Shown: positions 8,335 to 18,300 of the stretch, in pieces
Numbering within the stretch: position 1 is the first letter of the stretch
Layout of the letters: the number at the start of each line of letters is the position of its first letter
Source: an uncultured Subdoligranulum sp.
Lineage (GTDB): Bacteria > Bacillota > Clostridia > Oscillospirales > Ruminococcaceae
DNA: 64,000 nt
Direction of reading: 5' to 3'
Assembly (NCBI GenBank): GCA_904374465.1
Contig: CAJFFY010000004.1
Location: 32,167 to 96,166, forward strand
Position numbers and translations under genes: made by a program
The notes under the pieces: generated by a model
The model's database searches: none
What the model saw: only the letters and a program-made list of their open reading frames with translations
Told to the model about the DNA's origin: nothing

Positions 8335-8703
8335 TTATTCCAGTCCCCTGACGGCGGGAATCAGGCAGAGCAGCAGGACAATGCCCACCAGCCCCACGGC
8401 GATGCCCGGCACCAGCAGGGACCAGACCATCGTCATGCACATACCCAGCCCCAGCGCCATGGCGCCGAACCCCCCCAGCAGCGTGATGCCCACGGCTCGG
8501 GCGCTGAACACGATGGCCGGTTTGCCGCTCATTTTGCGGCGTACCAGCCCCATGGCCAGCAGCACCGCCAGCCCCACGGCGGCCAGCACCGCGCCCTGGT
8601 AAAACACGCCCCACTGGGGCAGCAGCGCCATGCAGAGCCCCAGCGAGAACAGGATGCCGCCGACGGTGCTGAGAATCAGCGTGATAAAATCTTTCTTTTT
8701 CAT
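8335..8703 (-). CDS. Small four-helix membrane protein of unknown function
   Basis: 122 residues, almost entirely hydrophobic. Four membrane segments are visible, at about 8-28, 33-52, 68-90 and 93-116, with a lysine-rich N-terminus (MKKKDF) and a short basic loop RRKMSGK between helices 2 and 3. I do not recognise a family. It follows the 54-residue gene by 3 bases on the same strand and is probably translated from the same message. The coding pattern and the well-placed ribosome binding site inside the upstream gene's end support a real gene. No function is proposed. Confidence 0.65.
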   Translation of the reverse strand: MKKKDFITLILSTVGGILFSLGLCMALLPQWGVFYQGAVLAAVGLAVLLAMGLVRRKMSGKPAIVFSARAVGITLLGGFGAMALGLGMCMTMVWSLLVPGIAVGLVGIVLLLCLIPAVRGLE

Positions 8704-8706
8704 GGG

Positions 8707-8871
8707 TCAGTCTTCCTTTCCGTTGTGTGTTTCGTCGCTGGGTTCCAGGAACCGGGACACGAAGGCGTCTTCGATCTTTTGGTAGCGGCCCACCACGGCC
8801 CGTTCCATCCCGCGGTAGATTCCCTGCAGTTTCCGGCCCAGTTTGCCGGGTTTCAGTCGATAGGTTTGCAT
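8707..8871 (-). CDS. 54-residue protein with a YxKIEDxFVxxFL motif
   Basis: Small basic soluble protein, with start at 8871 chosen because AAAGGAGCG lies 6 bases upstream of the ATG. Its centre reads VVGRYQKIEDAFVSRFLEP. I recall similar short YKKIED-type repeats in small Firmicute proteins of unknown role, but cannot verify it. It precedes the four-helix membrane protein by 3 bases, so the two form a mini-operon. A TATACT at 8905-8910 on the minus strand may be its -10 box, without a clear -35. A helical peptide that associates with the membrane partner is only a guess. Confidence 0.6.
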   Translation of the reverse strand: MQTYRLKPGKLGRKLQGIYRGMERAVVGRYQKIEDAFVSRFLEPSDETHNGKED

Positions 8872-8960
8872 CTGCTGTCGCTCCTTTCCTGTGGTGACGG
8901 TGCCAGTATAGTCCCCCTTTGTTTGTGCTTTGCGGGGATTGTGTTGCGGAAATATGAAAT

Positions 8961-9000
8961 TCAAAAAAAGAACCGGTGCCGAACAGCGCGGCACCGGTTC
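8961..9000 (-). terminator. Terminator of the OmpR-type two-component operon
   Basis: GAACCGGTGCCG (8970-8981) pairs with CGGCACCGGTTC (8989-9000). On the minus strand it is followed by a run of seven T at 8963-8969. It lies just after the stop of the gene at 9007. Confidence 0.9.
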
Positions 9001-9006
9001 ATCGGT

Positions 9007-9516
9007 TCACAGCAAGGCGCGGCCCTTTTCGCACAGACGCCAGATTTCGTCATACTGGGCTTCCAGGGCCGGCTGCAGGGCCGCCTGCCGTCGACGCAGC
9101 CAGCGGCCATAGAACAGGGCGGGGGCCGCCCACCCCCCGAAACCCGGCACCGCCAGCACGGTCATGAGCAAATACAGCGGCGGTGTGTGGGTGACGGCAA
9201 ACACCGCCCCCGCCAGGAAGGCGGTACCCGCCAGCCCCACAGCCAGGGCCCGGCCGGTGGCGGTCCGGCGGGGGGCCTGCTGCAGCCGGTGCACCTCTCC
9301 CACGCAGGCCTCGAAATGGCGCTGCAGCCGGGTGAGCTCCACCTTGTTGGCACGACGGCGGTCCCGTTTGAGATACAGGGTGACCACGTTGCCCCGGCCT
9401 GGTGCCGGGCGGTTTTCGTCGGGATACCAGCCGAAGCTGGCATACCCGTCCAACAGCAGCGAAACTTCCCCGTCCGGGGCGGCGACGGTCTTGTACTCAT
9501 ACCCGTTGCAATTCAT
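9007..9516 (-). CDS. Unknown protein with two central membrane segments
   Basis: 169 residues. The N-terminal 75 residues are soluble and contain a DGYASFGWYPDE stretch followed by an arginine/lysine-rich region. Two hydrophobic segments follow (about 92-108 and 112-130), then a charged C-terminal helix. I do not recognise the family. Its ATG overlaps the stop of the histidine kinase gene (ATGA), so it is translationally coupled as third gene of the two-component operon. That position suggests an accessory or target protein of the kinase, but no function can be assigned. Confidence 0.65.
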   Translation of the reverse strand: MNCNGYEYKTVAAPDGEVSLLLDGYASFGWYPDENRPAPGRGNVVTLYLKRDRRRANKVELTRLQRHFEACVGEVHRLQQAPRRTATGRALAVGLAGTAFLAGAVFAVTHTPPLYLLMTVLAVPGFGGWAAPALFYGRWLRRRQAALQPALEAQYDEIWRLCEKGRALL

Positions 9517-10604
9517 GGTTGTGTTTCCTCCCGCAGGATATCCCGGGGCAGCCGCACGGTGAAGGTGCTGCCCTGCCCGGGGGTGCTTTGTACCGTGACG
9601 GTACCGTCCGAAAGTTCCAGGATGCGCCGCACCAGGGCCAGACCCAGGCCGTTGCCCTCGGTAGCGTGGGAGGTATCGCCCTGGTAGAATTTGTCAAAGA
9701 TGCGTTCCTGGGTGGCCCGGTCCATGCCGCAGCCGGTGTCGGACACGGTGACGGTGAGGCTGTCCCGGTCGGAGCGCTCCACCAGCCTCATCCGGCCGCC
9801 CGCAGGGGTGAATTTGACGGCGTTGGACAGCAGGTTGGTCCACACCAGTTCCAGCAGGCCCGTATCCGCCGTCAGGGTACAGCGGTCCTCCAGGTCGGCG
9901 GCAAAATCAATCTGCTTTTTCTCCCACTGGTCCTCAAACTGCAGGGCACATTCGCAGAGTTGGGCACAGACATCGTAGGATTGGGGCAGCGGCTGGATCA
10001 CCTGCTTTTCCAGTTTGTTGAGTTTGAGCATGTTGGTGATCAGACTGGACAGCCGCCGGGTGGATTGCAGGATGGCGGCCAGGCAATCCTGCCGCTGGGC
10101 CGGAGACAGACGGGGCTGCTGCAGCAGCTCGGCATTGTTCTGGATGACGGCCAACGGGGTCTTGATTTCGTGGGAGACATTGGAGAAGAAGTCGGTTTTC
10201 AGCGTCTCGATGCTGCCCAGTTCCTCCACCATCTTGTTGAAATCCAGGCAGAGCACATCCAGATGGGTGGTTTTGTCCAGGGGATGGCGCGGCGCCAGAT
10301 ACACCGAAAAATCCCCCGCCGCCACCTGGCGGGCCGCTGCCGCCACCTCCTCCAGGGGCTTTTGGTAGTAATGGCGGATGACCAGCCCGGTGGCCACGGT
10401 ACAGCCCAGGGCGGCCGCCGCCCAGGACGCCAGTACCGCCACGACATTGCCCAGCGGCAGGCTGCGGTAGTCGATGACCTGGCCGATCATGACCATCTGC
10501 ACGGTGGTGAACACCGCAAACACCCCGAAGAACAGCGCAAAGGTGGAGACCGGGAACAGTTCCCGCTTGACCCGTGCGTCGTCAAATTTTCCCGTTGCCC
10601 TCAT
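9513..10604 (-). CDS. Sensor histidine kinase, HAMP/HisKA/HATPase type
   Basis: 363 residues. Two membrane segments (about 20-42 and 52-76) flank a very short loop, so sensing is probably within the membrane. A HAMP linker follows, then the HisKA motif SNVSHEIKTPLA with H145, and an ATPase domain with N, G1 (VSDTGCGMD) and G2 (GNGLGLALV) boxes. The start at 10604 overlaps the response regulator stop as ATGA. With the regulator and the gene at 9007 it forms a three-gene coupled operon. Intramembrane-sensing kinases of this kind often respond to cell-envelope stress or antibiotics; no transporter gene is adjacent, so the signal is open. Confidence 0.92.
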   Translation of the reverse strand: MRATGKFDDARVKRELFPVSTFALFFGVFAVFTTVQMVMIGQVIDYRSLPLGNVVAVLASWAAAALGCTVATGLVIRHYYQKPLEEVAAAARQVAAGDFSVYLAPRHPLDKTTHLDVLCLDFNKMVEELGSIETLKTDFFSNVSHEIKTPLAVIQNNAELLQQPRLSPAQRQDCLAAILQSTRRLSSLITNMLKLNKLEKQVIQPLPQSYDVCAQLCECALQFEDQWEKKQIDFAADLEDRCTLTADTGLLELVWTNLLSNAVKFTPAGGRMRLVERSDRDSLTVTVSDTGCGMDRATQERIFDKFYQGDTSHATEGNGLGLALVRRILELSDGTVTVQSTPGQGSTFTVRLPRDILREETQP

Positions 10605-11272
10605 ACCAGCACCGCCTTGTATCCCAAGCCCCGCACCGTGCGGATGGCAAAGCCGTCGCAACCGGCACACTTGTCCCGCAGTTTGGTGATGTACACATCC
10701 ACCGCCCGCAGGCTGGCGTCGGAATCCACGCCCCAGAATTCGTCCATCAGCTGGGCCCGGGTAAAGGTCTTGTTGGGGTAGGACAACAGCTTGTACAGGA
10801 TGTTGAACTCCCGGGTGGTGACGGGTACCTCGGCCCCGTCCACCGTGGCGGTCATGGCGTCGGCGTCCAGCGTCAGATTGCCCACCGTCAGCCGGCGTTC
10901 CATCTGAATATGGGCGCGGCGCAGCAGCGCCTGCACCCGCAGCAGCAGTTCCTCCAGCTGGATGGGCTTGACCATGTAGTCGTCAATGCCCAGGCGGAAT
11001 CCCTTCTGTTTGGCGGGCAGGTCGTCCCGGGCGGACATGAAGAGCAGCGGAATGGTCTGGTTGACACGGCGCACACTTTCGGCAAAGGCAAAGCCGTCGA
11101 TCTCCGGCATCATAATGTCCGAGATGATCAGCGCAAAGGGGCGGCTGTACAGAGCGTCGTAGGCTTCCCGGGCCGTCAGGCAGCCGGTGGCCGCAAAGCC
11201 GCTGTCGTTGAGGTAGACGCAGACTGCCCGGTTGAGGGTGGCATCGTCCTCCACCACCAGAATATGTACCAT
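10601..11272 (-). CDS. OmpR/PhoB-type response regulator
   Basis: 223 residues. The receiver domain has E8/D9/D10, phospho-acceptor D52 in the SDIMMPEIDG motif and a conserved lysine in DDYMVKPI. The C-terminal winged helix (about 125-220) includes VPVTTREFNILYKLL and RAVDVYITKLRDKC, ending in VRGLGYKAVL. It is the first gene of the operon, with its own sigma-A promoter, and is coupled by overlap to the kinase. Targets are not visible in the window. Confidence 0.93.
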   Translation of the reverse strand: MVHILVVEDDATLNRAVCVYLNDSGFAATGCLTAREAYDALYSRPFALIISDIMMPEIDGFAFAESVRRVNQTIPLLFMSARDDLPAKQKGFRLGIDDYMVKPIQLEELLLRVQALLRRAHIQMERRLTVGNLTLDADAMTATVDGAEVPVTTREFNILYKLLSYPNKTFTRAQLMDEFWGVDSDASLRAVDVYITKLRDKCAGCDGFAIRTVRGLGYKAVLV

Positions 11273-11307
11273 TTTGGTTCCCCGCTTTCTATGGTTGTTC
11301 TACCCGT

Positions 11308-11336
11308 ATTATACGCCTGCGGCGGGATTTTACCAA
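11308..11336 (-). promoter_or_regulatory. Sigma-A promoter of the OmpR-type operon
   Basis: On the minus strand TTGGTA (11331-11336), 17-bp spacer, TATAAT (11308-11313), 36 bases upstream of the ATG at 11272. Confidence 0.8.
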
Positions 11337-11383
11337 ACCAATGTTGCGGCGCCGTTGGGGAATTGTTTGAGAATTGTGAATTC

Positions 11384-11427
11384 CAAAAAGCGGCGCCCCG
11401 CCCTTTTGTACAAAGAGCGGGGCGCCG
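11384..11427 (-). terminator. Terminator downstream of the broken GH2 gene
   Basis: An 11-bp stem, CGGCGCCCCGC (11391-11401) with GCGGGGCGCCG (11417-11427), is followed on the minus strand by five T at 11385-11389. Confidence 0.85.
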
Positions 11428-11440
11428 ACCGGAAAATGGG

Positions 11441-13170
11441 TCATGCCCGGGGCACGGTATTGAGCTGTGCATTGATTGCCAGCAGTTTTTCTTTGGTGAG
11501 TTTGTTTTCGCCCAGGGCCCCCACCAGACCGGAAAGGCGCAGCACGGTAAAGCCGCCGATCATCCGGGCAAATTCCTCCGACCGGGTGCCCTGGTCGCCC
11601 ATCCCCACCGAGTCCAGGAGCTGCAGAATGATCTGCTTGCCGGCCGGTACGGCCACAATATCCCGGATCAGATCGTTGAGGGAAAAGTAACCCTCCTTCT
11701 CGGTGATGTCAAACCAGTTCAGGATGGCCCCCTGCTCCCGCAGGCGGTACCGCTCGTCGGGGGTCTCCACATGGCAGATGTCGGCGGTGTCCCGGCAGGT
11801 TCCCGCCACCGCTTCCAGGTGGGTCTTGCCCCGGTTGGGCACCGTAAAGCGGAAGAAGTGGTCCGGGGCTTTCTGCACCCCCAGCGAACTGCCGTTGGCG
11901 AAGAGTTCCACCTCCGGCTGGTTGGAGTAAACGGTGATCTGCACGGTATCCCCGGTGTGGTTCACAAACCGCTTGCCGCACAGATGGACAAAGGGTTCGT
12001 CGGACAGCCAGGCCTTGTAGGCATAGAAGGCGTCTTTTTTGTATTTGCGGTCAAACGTCACCAGGCCCTTGTGGTTCTGGCCGTTTTCGCCGCCTTCGTT
12101 GCGGGCGTCGGCACCAAAATCAAACATATTCCACACATGGGTGGCCCAGATATAGGGGCGGGTGAACAGCTGCTTGATCAGTTCCTCGTGGTAATGGGCC
12201 TGGTATTCCTCGGTGTAATCGCCCTGCTGCGGGGTGTCGGAATGCCAGTTCAGCGCCTCGCAGCCGTATTCGCTGCAGCCGATGGGCAGCGTGGGGTGCT
12301 GGGCGTGGAACTTGTCGAACCAGGGGCCGTTCATGGCGGTATCGCCGCCATACCAGCCAAAGTAATGGTTGTACGAAATCGCGTCGGGAATTTCCAGGTA
12401 GGGGCTGTCGGTGGGACACATGCTGATAGCCGCCATGACGGTGGGGCGGGTGGGGTCCATGGTATGGCACAGATCGTTGAGCCGGTGATGGTTTGCCAGC
12501 AGGTCCGGGTCCTTGTCCCCTTTCATGGTGATTTCGTTGCTCAGCCCCCAGACCACAATGGAGGCGTGGTGGTGGTTCTGGACAATGAGCTCCCGCATCT
12601 GGTCCAGCGTGTTCTGCCTTCCGCCGGGCCGCTGACCCAGCTTTCCACCTGTACCCGGCCGTCGGCTTCCGGGGTGATGTGCAGCCCGCAGCCGCCGTAG
12701 TAGGACAGATCAAAGTGGGTGGCGGGCAGGCAGATCACATTCACGTCCCGGTACAGACCGCCGTAGAAGGTGAAGTCTGCCACCTGGGGATAGACATGGT
12801 CATTGGGGGCGTTGTCCACCGTGATGACCAGCAGGTTTTCCTCCTGCAGATGGCGGGTCAGATCCACCCGCCAGGTGGAATAGCCGCCGTCATGGGCGGC
12901 CAGCTTTTCCCCGTTGAGCCATACTTCCGCCGAGGAATTGGCGCCGTTGATTTCCAGGAAATAGACGTCCGCCCGGGGCAGATCGGCACGGCGCAGCGGC
13001 CGGACATACACGCCGGTGCCGCGCCAATAATCGTTGTCGCCGTCCTGGCCGTCAATGTTGTTCCATGTGTGGGGCAGGTTGACGATGTCCCAGTCGGCCG
13101 GCCAGGCGTCGGGGCGGGCAGCCCCCTTGCGGAAAGCCCATTTGCGGTTTATGTTGACGATGTTTCTCAT
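11441..13170 (-). pseudogene. GH2 beta-galactosidase-like gene with an internal out-of-frame deletion
   Basis: The N-terminal part (13170 down to about 12617, about 185 codons) is a normal GH2 jelly-roll domain, beginning MRNIVNINRKWAF and running through WLNGEKLAAHDGGY and FYGGLYRDV. The C-terminal part (about 12613 to 11441) is in another frame and carries the barrel end with the acid/base Glu in WGLSNEIT, the nucleophile Glu in GCSEYGCEAL, and the C-terminal domains. Between them the immunoglobulin-like domain and the first half of the barrel are missing, together with the reading frame. Full-length relatives are near 750-800 residues, so roughly 600 bases are lost (estimate). AAGGAG is well placed before 13170. 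It is divergent from an AraC regulator, so it was probably induced by a galactoside. An assembly error is an alternative to true decay. Confidence 0.85.
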
Positions 13171-13330
13171 AACAGACGCTCCTTTGCAGCGATCCATGAA
13201 CAGGAAAAAATGCTGAAACTTCCGGACCGGGAATCCGCCTGGTCCGGGCACTGTCTCTATCTTACCAGAATCCGCCCCGCATGAAGTAGAATAATTTTGT
13301 GTAATTTCTTAATGATTTTTGTTTTTCCTC

Positions 13331-13359
13331 TTGTCATTGTGCAGAAAAAAGCAGATACT
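13331..13359 (+). promoter_or_regulatory. Probable promoter of the AraC regulator gene
   Basis: TTGTCA (13331-13336), 17-bp spacer, GATACT (13354-13359), 42 bases before the ATG at 13402. Confidence 0.5.
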
Positions 13360-13401
13360 GGCTGTATAGATTGCTCATCGTGACAAAGGGGGGATATTCG
13401 C

Positions 13402-14661
13402 ATGGACTGCCAGGATGAATTTTATTTTTTTCTGCAAGTGATCTACCGGGCAGGCATCGGCAGCAAGGAGTTTTCCCTGCCTGCCGCGGGAGATCTGGAA
13501 ATTGACGGAGGGCTGCGCCGTCAGCTGGGGGTGGAACCGTCGGTTTTTGCCGGGTGCCGGGTCTTTCTTCCCCTTCTGGAACCGGGCATCCTCTGCCATG
13601 TGACCGACTGTTTTTACCTGCACTATCTGTTTTTCCGGCTGCCCGGGGCGCCGCGGGGCATGGTGGTGGGGCCCTATCTTTCCCTGCTGCCCTCGGCGCA
13701 GCAGATTTTGGAAATGGCCGAACGCTACGAGCTGCCGCCCGTGCGCACCCACCTGCTGGAGGAGTTCTACCCCACCCTGCCCCAGATCACCGACAACAGC
13801 GTTTTTTACAGCATGGTGTACTGCCTGTGTGAGGCGCTGTACGGCCGCAAGGCGGAGGTGCGCTCCATCAGCCTGGAGGACGAGCTTTCCCCCACGGCCC
13901 TCTCCGTCACAGCCCGGGAAGCCGATCTTTCCACCGCCATGCAGCGGCTGGAAAACCGCTACCAGCTGGAGGACCAGCTGCTGCGGGCCGTGGCCGAAGG
14001 GGACCGTGCCCGGCTGCGCCGGGTCCTGCATGGGGTCGACCTGGATGTGGCCACCGAGCCCCGGCTGTCCGACCCGGTGCGCAACATCAAGAATTATTGC
14101 ATCGTCCTGAACACCCTGCTGCGCAAGGCCGCCCAGCAGGGCGGCGTACACCCCATTTACCTGGATGATCTTTCCCGCACCTTTGCCGCCCGCATCGAAA
14201 AACTGCCCACCACCGCGTCGGCCCGGAAGCTGGTCCACGAAATGGCCGACCAGTACTGCCTGCTGGTGCAGCAGCACGGTGCCGAAAACTATTCCCGACC
14301 GGTGCAGACGGCCATGCTGTATGTGCGGCAGCACCTGGCCGAACCCCTGAATCTGCACACCCTGGCCGCGCTGCTGGGCTGCAACGCCAGCTACTTTTCG
14401 GCCCGGTTCAAAAGGGAAACCGGCCAGACCCTGACCGAATTCATCCTCCAGGAGCGGATGCGCCTGGCCGTCCATCTGCTGCTGACCACCCGGCTGCAGG
14501 TGCAGACGGTGGCCCAGTACTGCGGGTTTCTGGACGCCAATTATTTTTGCCGCATCTTCCGCCAGACCGTGGGCTGCAGCCCCGGCGCGTACCGCAAAAC
14601 CGGCCGGGCACAAACCGGCGCTTTTGTCCCTTGTCCCCCGGGGCAGAATATGCTAGGGTAA
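13402..14661 (+). CDS. AraC-family transcription regulator
   Basis: 419 residues. The C-terminal 100 residues (about 310-405) form the double helix-turn-helix: LAALLGCNASYFSARFKRETGQT, then VAQYCGFLDANYFCRIFRQTVGCSPGAYRK. The N-terminal 300 residues have no receiver signature and are probably a sensor region. The ATG has AAAGGGGGG 9 bases upstream. It is divergent from the GH2 glycosidase gene, which is now broken, so the sugar response it served may be lost. The regulator itself looks intact. Confidence 0.88.
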   Translation: MDCQDEFYFFLQVIYRAGIGSKEFSLPAAGDLEIDGGLRRQLGVEPSVFAGCRVFLPLLEPGILCHVTDCFYLHYLFFRLPGAPRGMVVGPYLSLLPSAQQILEMAERYELPPVRTHLLEEFYPTLPQITDNSVFYSMVYCLCEALYGRKAEVRSISLEDELSPTALSVTAREADLSTAMQRLENRYQLEDQLLRAVAEGDRARLRRVLHGVDLDVATEPRLSDPVRNIKNYCIVLNTLLRKAAQQGGVHPIYLDDLSRTFAARIEKLPTTASARKLVHEMADQYCLLVQQHGAENYSRPVQTAMLYVRQHLAEPLNLHTLAALLGCNASYFSARFKRETGQTLTEFILQERMRLAVHLLLTTRLQVQTVAQYCGFLDANYFCRIFRQTVGCSPGAYRKTGRAQTGAFVPCPPGQNMLG

Positions 14662-14725
14662 CCCCAGGCGGTACGGGTATAAAAACCCCCGTCCCGTCGC
14701 ATACCAATGCCGGGAGGGACTGTGC

Positions 14726-15271
14726 ATGAAACAACATCTTCATTCCATGGACCGCAATCTGATGAGCCTGCTGGTTTGCATCGGCGAGCTTGTGATCGGG
14801 GTGCTGCTGCTCCTGAACCCCCGGGGCTTTACCTTTGCCGTCTTTGTGGCCCTGGGGGTGCTGCTGGCCGCGCTGGGCATTGCCCGGCTGGTGGGCTACT
14901 GGCGGACCGAAGCCGCGGTGGCTGCCCGGAGCGGCGGGCTGGTGACCGGTCTGGTCTTTTTGCTGGCGGGGGGCTTTTGCATCTTCCGGTGGCAGTGGTT
15001 CGTCATGACGTTTCCCATTCTGACGGTGGTGTACGGCGTGGTGACCCTGCTCAACGGGCTGAACAAGCTGCAGTGCGCCGTGGACCTGTGGCGGCTGGGC
15101 CAGCGGTACTGGTACCTGGCGCTGACCGGCGCCGCGCTGACGCTGTTGTTCGGCGCGGTGATCCTGGCCGATCCCTTTGCCACCGTGGCCCTTTTGTGGA
15201 AATTTGTGGCCATTGCCTTCCTGGTGGAGGCAGTGCTGGACCTGGCAACCCTGCTGTTCAGCCGGCGGTAA
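14726..15271 (+). CDS. HdeD/DUF308-like integral membrane protein
   Basis: 181 residues with six regularly spaced hydrophobic helices (about 14-30, 34-53, 70-88, 94-111, 131-148, 153-175) arranged as repeated helix pairs, each followed by small residues and a glycine. This is the pattern of the DUF308 (HdeD) family. GGGAGGG stands 6 bases before the ATG. It sits alone between an AraC gene and a terminator. HdeD is linked to acid resistance in Escherichia coli, but the role of Firmicute members is not known and I do not extend it here. Confidence 0.75.
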   Translation: MKQHLHSMDRNLMSLLVCIGELVIGVLLLLNPRGFTFAVFVALGVLLAALGIARLVGYWRTEAAVAARSGGLVTGLVFLLAGGFCIFRWQWFVMTFPILTVVYGVVTLLNGLNKLQCAVDLWRLGQRYWYLALTGAALTLLFGAVILADPFATVALLWKFVAIAFLVEAVLDLATLLFSRR

Positions 15272-15300
15272 CCGGCCGTCCGCACACCGCCTGCCGCACA

Positions 15301-15341
15301 CAAAAACGGACGCTGCCCTTCGGGGCAGCGTCCGCTTTTGT
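15301..15341. terminator. Bidirectional terminator with a UUCG tetraloop
   Basis: CGGACGCTGCCC (15307-15318) and GGGCAGCGTCCG (15323-15334) enclose a TTCG loop, with T-rich tails on both sides. It serves the DUF308 gene and the activase-like gene, which converge here. Confidence 0.92.
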
Positions 15342-15357
15342 GTTTGGGCGGCCGGGC

Positions 15358-18300
15358 TCAGCCCTGCCGCGGGGATTGGTTCAGCGTACCGCCGGGGGTA
15401 CGTCCGCTGGCGGCGCCGTGGCGCACATTCATCACCAGCATCTGCAGGCGGTTTTCGATGTTGGCAAAGCTCACATCGGGGTCGTAGTCCAGGGGCAGGA
15501 TCTGGGCATCGGGGTACTGCTCCTTGATCTTTTTGGTGATACCGCGTCCCACCACATGGTTGGGCAGGCAGCCGAAGGGCTGCAGAATGACAAAGGCACG
15601 GCAGCCCTGCTGGGCATGGTGCAGGATCTCGCCGGGGATCAGGATGCCCTCGCCCGCATCGAAGGTGTGGGGGATGATGGGATCGCTGAGCCGGGCCAGG
15701 TCCTGGATGCGGGCCGCCTTCTCATACAGGGGATGGGCCGAGGCGATGCGGTCGGTCAGGTCATGGGCAGCGTCGAACAGGCGGTCCGCCGTGCTGAACC
15801 AGATTTTTTCCGCCGGGCTGCGGCCCACATGCTGTTCCTTGACCTGGCAGTCCTGGTAGAAGTAGGTTTTCTGGATGACATCGGTCATCCGGGCCTCGAT
15901 GATCTCAAAGCCGTTGCGTTCCAGGTAGGCCTCGATGTCCCGGTTGGCGCCGGGGTGGAAGTTGAGCAGGTATTCGCCCACAATGAGCACCCGCGGCCGC
16001 AGGTGGGACCGGTCGTAGGGGACCTCCTTCATCAGCTGGATGCCGTGGCGGAAGCCCTCGGCCGCGCCCTTGACGCCGCCGTGTTCCATGCCGTCCACCA
16101 GGGCGTCCATGGCCTTGTCAAAGGCGCGGTCGGCGGCGCCCCGCTCCAGTTCATAGGGGCGGATCTTGCGCAGCAGTTCCTCCAGGGCGTCGATCATGGG
16201 CAGTCCGAAGGCGATGCGCACCGAGGACAGCAGGTTCAGCCGGAACCCGGGGTGCAGGTCATGGGCGTCCTTGTCGTCATTGGTCAGGATGGGCACCTTG
16301 GCAAACCCGGCATCGTCCAGAGCCTTGCGCAGCAGGGCGCTGTAATGGGTCAGCCGGCAATCGCCGATGTACTTGGCCATGGCCACCGCGGTGTGATCCA
16401 GGTCATACTGCCCGCTTTCCAGGGCAGCCAGCACCTCGCCCACCACGATCTGGGCGGGGAAGCAGATATCGTTGTGCACATAGCGCTTACCCATCCGGAT
16501 GGCATCCTCCCGGCCCACGGCCAGGGGCACCGCCCGGATGCCCTGGGTGCAGAACACCGCCGACAGCAGCCGGCAGAAAGCATGGGAGGTGTTGGGCACC
16601 AGCACGGTCTTTTGCCGGTCGGCCTTGGCAAACTTGACCGGATAGGGATCCTGCAGCGGCTGGGGCTCGGGCGGCTTGACCTGCTGGGCCCGGCGCATGG
16701 ACACCGTCTCCAGGAAGGAGCGCACCCGGATGCGCAGCGGTCCCTGTACGTCGCTTTCGTCCACCTTGAGGATCAGGGGGATCTTGCCGGAGATTTCCTT
16801 CATCAGCCGCTGGATCTCGTCGGACAGGTAGGCGTCGTGGCCGCAGCCGAAGCTGACCAGCTGGACGTATTCCAGGTGGGGATTGCGGGCGGCCAGAATG
16901 GCGCCGGACAGCATGCGGGCATGGAAATTGTTGACGATGTCCAGCCGGCTCATATGCAGGTCCACCTGCTCGGTGCCGGGCACGGAATCCGCCGTGAGCA
17001 CCGGGATGCCCATGCCGGCAAACAGCTCGGGCAGTTCGTGGTTGACCAGCGAATCGTTCTGGTAGGGGCGGGAGGCCAGGATCACCGCAAAGCGGTTTTC
17101 CCGGGTAACCTGGTCCAGCACCTCCTGGCCGCGGGCTTCCAGCGTGGTGTGGAAGGCGCGCTCGGCCTCCTCGGCGGCGCGCAGGGCCCGCTTGCACTCG
17201 CCGGCGGGGATTTCAAAGGTTTCGGCGAAATACTGTACCAGCTGCTTTTCCCGGTCGGCGGCGGTATACCAGTGGAAGACCGGCGCGTCGTAGGGCACGC
17301 CCCACTGTTTGGCCGGGTTGTCCGAGTTGCCCACCACCAGGGGGTAGCCCTTGACCACCGCGCACATGGAGCGGCTGGTGACCTGGGTGTTCTCGGTGGG
17401 GACGGTGGTGACCACCGGCATGAAGATGCGGTCCACCTTCTTCTCCACCAGGTTGCGGATGTGGCCGTGCACCAGCTTGGCCGGGAAACAGACGGTGTCC
17501 GACGTGACGGCGGAGATGCCGTTTTCGTACAGTTTGCGGGTGCTGCGGTCGGACAGCTGGACCCGGAAGCCCAGCCCCCGCAGCAGGGTGCTCCAGAAGG
17601 GCAGCGTATCCCAGAAGGCCAGCACCCGGGGGATGCCGATGGTGATGCCCCGGTCCTGGACGGGGTGCGGCGTGGGATAGTCCCGCAGCAGCAGTTTTTC
17701 CCGCTCCTGGAACAGGTTGGGCACCGCCCCCGCCTTTTTGCGCTGTTCGGCCAGCTGGGCGCGCACTTTTTCATCCTTGGGGTCGCCCAGGATCTCGCCC
17801 CGCTCGCAGCGGTTGTTGGTGATCCAGGAATTGCCGTTGGAGAACCGCAGGATGGTCCGCTTGCAGTGGTTGGTGCAGAAGGGACAGGGGGCATTTTCCT
17901 CCTGATGATAGGTGAAATCTTCCAGGGCGTCCAGGCCCAGGAAGGTCTGATTTTCGGGATGTTCGTGGTAGCGCTCCCGGGTGAGCAGCGCGATGCCGAT
18001 GGCCCCCATCAGGCCGGGGTAGGGCGCCCGGATGACCTGACGGCCGGTGTATTCTTCCAGGGCGCGCAGCACGGCGTTGTTCTCAAAGGTGCCGCCCTGC
18101 ACGACGATGCGGTCCCCCAGCGAGTCCAGGTTGGACAGCCGGATGACCTTGGTGAAGACGTTTTCGATGATGGAACGGCAGAGCCCGGCCATGATGTCCT
18201 GGGCGCTCTTGCCGTTGCGCTGCTCGGTGATGATGCTGCTGTTCATGAACACCGTGCAGCGGCTGCCCAGCACGGCGGGCTGGCGGGAGGCGAAGGCCGC

